DNA from: Lactococcus sp. dk101
GTDB taxonomy: Bacteria > Bacillota > Bacilli > Lactobacillales > Streptococcaceae
Assembly: GCF_009601055.1 (NCBI RefSeq)
Contig: NZ_WITI01000004.1
Span: 1 to 64,000 of the forward strand
Reading direction: 5' to 3'
Length of the DNA stretch: 64,000 bases
Part shown: positions 58,624 to 64,000 of the stretch, in pieces
Layout: each line of letters starts with the position of its first letter
Position numbering within the stretch: position 1 is the stretch's first letter
Translations under genes and position numbers: made by a program
The notes under the pieces: model-generated
Database searches by the model: none
The model's input: only the letters and a program-made list of their open reading frames with translations
What the model was told of the DNA's origin: nothing

Positions 58624-60642
58624 TCAAAGTCCCTTCAAATACAGCACGTTTGCTGTTTTTTCTTTATTCATCTGAGCTACAAACAAGATTAGAACCAAGC
58701 CGACATAAACTATCGGCACTAGAAATGCTTCATTCGGCACATGGAGCCAAACACGCGCAATCCCTGAGATTAGCGCCGTTAATGTGAGAACGACTGCAAG
58801 ATAAACCATGTAAATGTCCACCCATTTTTTCCCTGCCAACCGTTGAATTAGAAACATTTTTCGGTTTTGATAAAGATAAATCGAGTTGAGGAGTGAAATC
58901 AGTAACAGTGAACTTAGGAGACAAAGAATGTTGACACCTACAAGTAAATCTCTTTCTTGCGCTTGAGCAGCTATTTTTTGAGAAATAATTCTATAACCAT
59001 TAAAAAATGAACTTTCGTTTGCTTCCATGTGATTTTTCACAAAAAGATGGTTGACTTCTTTTTGATTGGTTGTTAAAATACTTCCTTGACTCATAAAACC
59101 TGATATTTCTATCGAAAGTACTTGTGGGCTTGAATTTTTAAAGGTCGCTGGACTGAAAACAACTAAAACTGGATAGCCCACATTAGAATTATTTATCGTT
59201 TGATTTTTCATGACAGAATATCCGAATAATGAATGCTTTGCTTCATAAATCTCTACAAACGGCGAAGCAGTCATATTATAATCAGGCTGTGAACTAAATA
59301 CCTCCTCACTCAATCTCGCAATACTATCCATTCGAGATTGTTGGGCTTTTGGTACAAGAACTGCATATTCTCCAGCCTTAAACTGTTTATTTATCTTTTT
59401 CATAGTATCTGAAATTTTTATTTGTTCTTTTTTTAAAAATTCTTCATTCACATACATCACATTCTGAGGTGTTCCGCCTTGTGAGACCAGGTACTGTTGT
59501 TCGATTTTTTTCCATGTCACATCATCAGGCGCCGAAATCAAACCTAAGGGACACGCCAGGAGTGTTCCCTTCATATTGAGTAAATCTAAGAAAAGTGCCT
59601 TTTGCTGACGATTTAATTCTGGGGTTGTTCTAAAACGCATTCCACCAAGTTCTGTTATGCCATCATAATTTTTATTCTTTTCCCATATTTTTTGTCCAGC
59701 TTCTAATAAAGAAAGCTGCTGTTCTGAGTGAATAACCGATGTCATCGACTGCATTGGAACGATTATTGCAATAACTTGAAAAATAATAATGAGCAATGTA
59801 ATAACAAATACTGGGCGTTCTCCTTTAATTGACAAATTGATTTTCTGATTTTGCAAAATTAAAAAAGTCAAACTGGAAAGAAAAAAATTGATTAGAAGAA
59901 GTACGCACATTCCTAAGAAAAGGATTATCACCAAGGCTTCAAGATAGTATATCCAAAATCTACCAACCATGTATAAATAAACCGCTCCTCCTCCACTTGA
60001 AATAAGAAAGAGTAGGCCAAGCCATTTTATATCCCTTAGCAAATCAATAAAAGCAAGTTTAAATCGGCTCATTCCTGCCAATCTCTTGACACCATCACCC
60101 TTTATTCTCGAAACTGAATCAGAAAACAACAAAGCTACAAATGAAATCAACATCACCAAAAGTGGAAGCTTATACTTATCCAATAAATCATTGATTGGCT
60201 CAAGCCTCATATCTGTTTTTACAGGAAGAACTGTATAGCCCATCGATTGCAACTTTTTCGAAAGATTGTTTGCAGTCAAACCATTGCCTATAATAATATA
60301 GTTTGTTGCATCATTACTATTTGCTACAATACGGGCTGAGCGCTGTTCAGGATAAATTTGAGGCAAAGTTCCATTTCCTATTTTTTCAAAAGTATATTCG
60401 CCTGCAAATTGACCACTAGGTGTCTTTGACTTAACAACAATTTGCTTGGCGAGAACGACATGGTTCGAATTCGCCAGATTTATTAGGTTATTTTTTAAAT
60501 TCCGATCACTCTTTAGGATAAAGACGGATTGAAAAACTCCCCCGGGCATGGGTGCAGAATTGGTCAAAATATCCCAAACTGAAAATACGGTTATCAATAA
60601 TAATATCAAAAAGCTGATAAATATTTTTAGTCCTTTATACAT
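58624..60642 (-). CDS. bacteriocin-associated integral membrane protein (DUF1430 type)
   Basis: The 672-residue permease has one N-terminal helix, an extracellular part (about 30-165), a group of helices (about 170-300), a second large extracellular region (about 315-560) and three final helices. This is the MacB/FtsX-like layout of the putative immunity permeases in lactococcin 972 clusters. Start 60642 is the second of two adjacent ATGs, five bases after GGAGG. It sits directly after the bacteriocin precursor gene. Confidence 0.87.
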   Translation of the reverse strand: MYKGLKIFISFLILLLITVFSVWDILTNSAPMPGGVFQSVFILKSDRNLKNNLINLANSNHVVLAKQIVVKSKTPSGQFAGEYTFEKIGNGTLPQIYPEQRSARIVANSNDATNYIIIGNGLTANNLSKKLQSMGYTVLPVKTDMRLEPINDLLDKYKLPLLVMLISFVALLFSDSVSRIKGDGVKRLAGMSRFKLAFIDLLRDIKWLGLLFLISSGGGAVYLYMVGRFWIYYLEALVIILFLGMCVLLLINFFLSSLTFLILQNQKINLSIKGERPVFVITLLIIIFQVIAIIVPMQSMTSVIHSEQQLSLLEAGQKIWEKNKNYDGITELGGMRFRTTPELNRQQKALFLDLLNMKGTLLACPLGLISAPDDVTWKKIEQQYLVSQGGTPQNVMYVNEEFLKKEQIKISDTMKKINKQFKAGEYAVLVPKAQQSRMDSIARLSEEVFSSQPDYNMTASPFVEIYEAKHSLFGYSVMKNQTINNSNVGYPVLVVFSPATFKNSSPQVLSIEISGFMSQGSILTTNQKEVNHLFVKNHMEANESSFFNGYRIISQKIAAQAQERDLLVGVNILCLLSSLLLISLLNSIYLYQNRKMFLIQRLAGKKWVDIYMVYLAVVLTLTALISGIARVWLHVPNEAFLVPIVYVGLVLILFVAQMNKEKTANVLYLKGL

Positions 60643-60667
60643 CATTTCCTCCGATAATAATATAAAA

Positions 60668-60695
60668 TGTGCCGAATGGATTGATAATCGGCACA
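60668..60695 (-). terminator. attenuator hairpin between bacteriocin gene and transporter
   Basis: The stem ATGTGCCGA/TCGGCACAT with a 10- to 12-nt loop is followed by a weak TTTTATATT tract. Partial readthrough would give more bacteriocin than transporter message, a common arrangement in bacteriocin operons. Confidence 0.75.
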
Positions 60696-60709
60696 TTATT
60701 ATTCTTCAT

Positions 60710-61036
60710 TTATTTAGTGGACAAGACTGAAGCATAATCAGAACACGAATACATCATTGAATTAGAAGATGAGGCAGCAACTGTTGCGTATGAAACTGTT
60801 CCCGCAGTTGCATAAATGGTACTAGAATCTGTTTGTGTTGAATCATTCCATACATCACTACTATGAGTACGAACTTTATCCAAAAGATTTGATATAGCTG
60901 TAGTAGATGTATTTTTTCCATAAGTCCAAGAATTGTTCTGAGTTCCAACACCTGTTGTACTAGCAAAAGCAGAGGAGGCTACTCCTCCAAGCGATAAAGT
61001 GACAAATGATAGTGCAATAACTTTTTTGAGTTCCAT
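60710..61036 (-). CDS. lactococcin 972-like bacteriocin precursor
   Basis: The 108-residue protein has a Sec signal peptide (MELKKVIALSFVTLSLGGVA, cut after AFA at about residue 25) and a mature part of about 83 residues. The pattern follows the lactococcin 972 family: an early W-x-Y-G (NSWTYGK), SNLLDKVRTHSSDVW, then TAGTVSYATVAASS and a closing aromatic MMYS. Lcn972 blocks septum formation by binding lipid II. This member is divergent, longer at the C-terminus, and has a lone Cys near its end. The start follows AAAGGAGTTCATT. Confidence 0.82.
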   Translation of the reverse strand: MELKKVIALSFVTLSLGGVASSAFASTTGVGTQNNSWTYGKNTSTTAISNLLDKVRTHSSDVWNDSTQTDSSTIYATAGTVSYATVAASSSNSMMYSCSDYASVLSTK

Positions 61037-61146
61037 AATGAACTCCTTTCTACGAGTTTTTCTCGTTTTTCTATGTGCTTTCGATATGAAATATCTGCGT
61101 CGATAGGTAAGTCCTTTCTTCTTTTTGTATTCTATAAAATGATTTT

Positions 61147-61233
61147 ATTATACTTGTTTCGATTTTGCAATCGCTTTCTTTATCTTTTCATCATTTTCTG
61201 GGAAAGTTGGTCAAATTTTGGGAAAGTTGGTCA
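61147..61233 (-). promoter_or_regulatory. bacteriocin promoter with two LytTR-type direct repeats
   Basis: TATAAT (61147-61152, minus strand) has no recognisable -35. Upstream lie two identical 14-bp units GGGAAAGTTGGTCA (written on the plus strand, 61200-61213 and 61220-61233) with a 20-bp period. Their core AAAGTTGGT fits the LytTR half-site pattern. This looks like an activator-dependent promoter served by the adjacent LytTR protein. Apart from this and the ribosome site, 61037-61354 shows no gene. Confidence 0.75.
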
Positions 61234-61354
61234 TTATAATAAAAATAACGAACTAATGTCCGTTGTTTTTTAGTAGGTCTCTCAATGTTTTTTTATGTCT
61301 TCTACCAATTTGAATGGATTTTGTCGTTTTGGTAAAACTCACTTTAAGTCCATC

Positions 61355-61966
61355 TTAGCTAATCTTTCTGATGTTGTTGATATTTATGACATAGTAACCA
61401 AGCTTGACCCATCCTTTTTCTTTATCTTCTAATGCTTTTAGACTTGTCCGCAAGAGTCCTGACGTATAGTCTCGACAGACAATTCGTGCCATATTTTTTT
61501 GACGAGTATCCTTTTTCGCGTACAACATTTCAGTAATCTCAAAGTTTATTCCGTCAATTCTTACTTGCTCTTTACTGAGATTGATGGCGTGCAAGACGGC
61601 ATGATATACAATCTTTTTTAAGCGCTGATAATCTGGAACGGAACTTATCGGATGTACGAAACGCCAATTTTTTGTATAAGAAAGTTCCCCTAACTGATCG
61701 TAGAGGGCAAGACTATCCGATATGACGAGCGTACACACCTCAAGCTGTCGCAATTTCTTGAGATATTCGATTTCTGTCGCTTGACTGATGTAAACAATAT
61801 ACAATTTCACTTGTTCATGATTGCTTTCGAGATAATCTAAAGCGTCAGAATGAGTGGTGAAATAAAGGTGTGTCAACTGATCTTTGTTACTGATTTGGTG
61901 TCGGAAATAGTGATCGACTTCTTCTTTCGTTTCGTACTTGGCATCAATGACAATGACTGTTTTCAT
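61355..61966 (-). CDS. LytTR-type response regulator of the bacteriocin cluster
   Basis: The 203-residue protein has a receiver-like N-terminal domain (about 1-105) and a C-terminal LytTR DNA-binding domain (RIDGINFEITEMLYAKKD, IVCRDYTSGLLRTSLKALED, LGYYVININNIRKI). No histidine kinase or peptide pheromone gene is adjacent. The usual phosphorylated Asp after the third strand is not evident (LYIVYISQATE), so it may act without phosphorylation. It lies directly upstream of the bacteriocin gene, on the same strand. Confidence 0.8.
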   Translation of the reverse strand: MKTVIVIDAKYETKEEVDHYFRHQISNKDQLTHLYFTTHSDALDYLESNHEQVKLYIVYISQATEIEYLKKLRQLEVCTLVISDSLALYDQLGELSYTKNWRFVHPISSVPDYQRLKKIVYHAVLHAINLSKEQVRIDGINFEITEMLYAKKDTRQKNMARIVCRDYTSGLLRTSLKALEDKEKGWVKLGYYVININNIRKIS

Positions 61967-62040
61967 TCAATTCTCCACAACCGTATTTTTATTATTACGT
62001 TTATTGTATCATCTTTTGTTGGCTCTTTCAATTTGACAAT

Positions 62041-62067
62041 AAAAAAGAACGCAGGCTTGCGTTCTCT
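62041..62067 (-). terminator. murC terminator
   Basis: AGAACGCAAG/CTGCGTTCT hairpin followed by T6. Confidence 0.85.
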
Positions 62068-62075
62068 TATTTCTA

Positions 62076-63407
62076 TTATTGTACGTTTTCTGTTAATTGG
62101 CTGAGCAGTTTTTCAAATGCTTGCTCATATTGTTGGATATTTCCTGCACCCATAAAGACGTAAACAGCACGTTCGTGATCCAAGAGCGGTGACACGTTGT
62201 CAACGCTGATGACACGAGCTGGTTTGCGAACTTTGTCTGCCAAGTCTTGCGCTGTGATTTGGTGGTGGTCAACTTCACGGGCTGAACCGTAAATTTGTGC
62301 CAAATAAACCGTATCTGCATGATCGAGTACACGAGCAAAGTCATCCGCAAAAGCAATGGTACGTGTGAAAGTATGAGGTTGGAAAACCGCTACAACTTCA
62401 CGATCTGGGTATTTTTGACGGGCTGCGTCAATGGTTGCTTCGATTTCAGTTGGGTGATGTGCAAAGTCATCAATAATGACTGTTTCGTTTACTTTTTTCT
62501 CAGTAAAACGACGTTTAACCCCACGGAATGTCAACATGTGATCAGCAATGTCTTGCATATCCAATCCGAGTTGATGGCAGACACCAACAACAGCCAAGGC
62601 ATTCAAAACATTGTGTTTTCCAAATGTTGGCACAACAAAGTGACCAATGAGTTCGTTCTTATAATAAGCATCAAATGATGAACCGCGTGTTGTACGTACC
62701 AAATTTAAGGCTTGGTAATCATCTTCTGGTGTGAATCCGTAGTAATATACAGGCACTGGTGCCACTAATTTACGCAGGTTTTCATCATCTCCGTATGCAA
62801 AGATACCTTTTTTGATATTTTTTGCATAATCTTGGAAAGCTGCTGTTACATCATCAATGCCATGGAAAAAATCAGGGTGATCAAAGTCAATATTGGTCAT
62901 GATGGTATATTCTGGATGATAAGGCATGAAGTGACGTTGATATTCGTCAGACTCAAAAACAAAATATTTGCTGTCTTTGTTCCCACGTCCTGTACCATCA
63001 CCAATCAGATAAGATGTATCTACAGCACTACTCATGACATGAGCCAACATCCCAGTTGTTGATGTTTTACCGTGCGCACCGGCTACACCGATACTTGTGA
63101 ATTCTTCCATGAATTCACCCAAAAATTCGTGATAACGTTTGTATGGGAAACCATTTTTATCAGCATAAGCAACTTCGACATTGTTTTCATCATTGAAAGA
63201 ATTCCCTACGATTAAAACATCGCCAGGTTTGATGTTTTTTTCATCGAATGGCAACAAAGGAATACCCGCAAGTTCAAGTCCACGTTGTGTAAAGAAGTAA
63301 TCTGTTGAGTCAGAACCTTGAACATTTTTTCCCATTTGATGAAGCATAAGCGCAAGGGCACTCATTCCTGAGCCTTTAATTCCGATAAAATGATATGTTT
63401 TTTCCAT
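62076..63407 (-). CDS. murC: UDP-N-acetylmuramate-L-alanine ligase
   Basis: The 443-residue cytoplasmic ligase adds L-Ala to UDP-MurNAc. It has an N-terminal Rossmann part ([20 protein letters not shown]), the ATP loop [23 protein letters not shown], and the C-terminal segment [22 protein letters not shown]. No clear ribosome site precedes the ATG. Instead a TGTCAGCTCTGACA palindrome (63418-63431) lies about ten bases upstream, where the site would be expected. Confidence 0.96.
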   Translation of the reverse strand: MEKTYHFIGIKGSGMSALALMLHQMGKNVQGSDSTDYFFTQRGLELAGIPLLPFDEKNIKPGDVLIVGNSFNDENNVEVAYADKNGFPYKRYHEFLGEFMEEFTSIGVAGAHGKTSTTGMLAHVMSSAVDTSYLIGDGTGRGNKDSKYFVFESDEYQRHFMPYHPEYTIMTNIDFDHPDFFHGIDDVTAAFQDYAKNIKKGIFAYGDDENLRKLVAPVPVYYYGFTPEDDYQALNLVRTTRGSSFDAYYKNELIGHFVVPTFGKHNVLNALAVVGVCHQLGLDMQDIADHMLTFRGVKRRFTEKKVNETVIIDDFAHHPTEIEATIDAARQKYPDREVVAVFQPHTFTRTIAFADDFARVLDHADTVYLAQIYGSAREVDHHQITAQDLADKVRKPARVISVDNVSPLLDHERAVYVFMGAGNIQQYEQAFEKLLSQLTENVQ

Positions 63408-63417
63408 GATAATAATC

Positions 63418-63431
63418 TGTCAGCTCTGACA
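63418..63431. repeat. TGTCAGNNCTGACA palindrome (CT centre)
   Basis: It lies about ten bases upstream of the murC start codon, where a ribosome site is expected. Confidence 0.9.
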
Positions 63432-63560
63432 AAAATAAGCTGACCAGTTTCCTCTCTTTTTACAAAGCTTGTTCAAAAATTGACTCTGTCAGTATCCAAT
63501 CCTCAATCGTTACTTGAAGATGACTGGCAGAGTTTCAATTTTATTGTTTAAAATTCTTAA

Positions 63561-64000
63561 TTAGACAATGCCGCGATCAAAAATATTTTTGCGTTTGTTT
63601 TCAAAATATGCTTTAGGTTGGCTTTGATTTGCTGGTGCTTGATTTCTTGGTGTGGCTGGTTTCTTTCCAGCATTCGCCAACGCATCAGAAATATTCATGC
63701 CTTGTTTTTTCATATCTTGAATAGGGTTGTCATTTGTGACAGGACGCTTATTTAAAATCGCAGCGCTAGACCGACGGGTACTAACATTTTCCTTGTCGCG
63801 TTCCAAAGGTGATACATATTTTTTGGGCGGTTTAGGAAGTGTTGCAGCAGCACGAATGGCACGTTCTTTTGATTCGTCAATGCTTGTTTTCTTTGGCATT
63901 TTATCAAAAGAACTTGCACCGCTATGATTTCCATTCAATGGGCGGTGTTGTGTGCTATAAGATACTTTCGGCGTATAGGGTTTAAATTGCTCAGAACGTT
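63561..64000 (-). CDS. 3' part of a Lys/Pro-rich low-complexity protein (partial)
   Basis: The frame is open from the right edge to the stop at 63561, so the true start lies outside the window. The visible 146 residues are hydrophilic, rich in Pro, Lys, Asn and Ser (RAAATLPKPPKKYVSPLERD, NISDALANAGKKPATPRNQ), and end KRKNIFDRGIV. No domain is recognised. It may be the disordered tail of a larger protein. It is upstream of murC on the same strand. Confidence 0.7.
   Translation of the reverse strand, partial: RSEQFKPYTPKVSYSTQHRPLNGNHSGASSFDKMPKKTSIDESKERAIRAAATLPKPPKKYVSPLERDKENVSTRRSSAAILNKRPVTNDNPIQDMKKQGMNISDALANAGKKPATPRNQAPANQSQPKAYFENKRKNIFDRGIV

Noticed and set aside
61235-61240. Plus-strand TATAAT directly after the LytTR repeats
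   Set aside because: A plus-strand promoter here would run antisense into the regulator gene; no product lies downstream, and the minus-strand TATAAT at 61147 fits the bacteriocin gene better.

Overview
The window is chromosomal DNA of a low-GC Gram-positive coccus, most likely a Lactococcus. This is inferred from several lactococcal signatures together: an hrtRBA heme-efflux operon whose promoter carries the 15-bp operator described for L. lactis HrtR, a nitroreductase preceded by two CopR-type cop boxes (the CinD arrangement), tandem acetate kinases, an HdiR-type repressor, and a lactococcin-972-type bacteriocin cluster. Short spacers, AGGAGG-type ribosome binding sites and T-rich terminators fit. 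I cannot fix the species.

Layout. 1-285 holds the tandem promoters and leader of an rRNA operon that runs left off the window. 0.4-15.5 kb, almost all on the minus strand, carries a MATE exporter, a UPF0126 channel, thrS with a threonine T-box, a stand-alone ATP-cone protein, mntH, cinD, a divergent LytR-CpsA-Psr protein, upp, groES-groEL with CIRCE, ssbB, nox, and the ytpR/ytpP/DUF4651 group interrupted by an Arr-type rifampin ADP-ribosyltransferase. 15.8-23.8 kb holds pepA, a class A PBP, tyrS, a small secreted cationic peptide gene and a Na+/H+ antiporter. 23.8-25.5 kb is an insertion: a 48-bp repeat of the antiporter terminator plus osmC 3' end brackets a single-gene GNAT cassette, later entered by a 999-bp IS982-type element with an 8-bp target duplication. 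25.4-36.2 kb holds osmC, an MFS pump, thiI, hrtRBA, a YeiH exporter, a KimA-type potassium importer and lysS.

36.2-38.1 kb is an accessory locus: an Rgg/MutR-type regulator, a frameshifted secreted protein gene and a small membrane protein. 38.1-45.5 kb holds yozE, msrA, two tandem orphan peptide-binding lipoproteins, cvfB and pyrH-frr. 45.5-57.8 kb holds ackA2/ackA1, a methyltransferase, a DUF3165 protein, typA, an MFS carrier, yqgQ-glk-rhodanese, dps, a prepilin peptidase gene overlapping dinB tail to tail, and hdiR. 58.0-62.0 kb is a complete divergent lactococcin-972-like system: LytTR regulator, bacteriocin precursor, attenuator hairpin, immunity-type permease and ATPase, with two LytTR-type sites upstream of the precursor. 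murC and a partial low-complexity ORF close the window.

Across the whole window I read 19 exact copies of the 14-bp palindrome TGTCAGNNCTGACA plus about ten near copies, half in intergenic or 5' leader positions and half inside unrelated genes. I read none in the bacteriocin cluster, the Rgg locus or the IS/GNAT cassette. This highly iterated palindrome is the most striking structure not explained by ordinary gene content.
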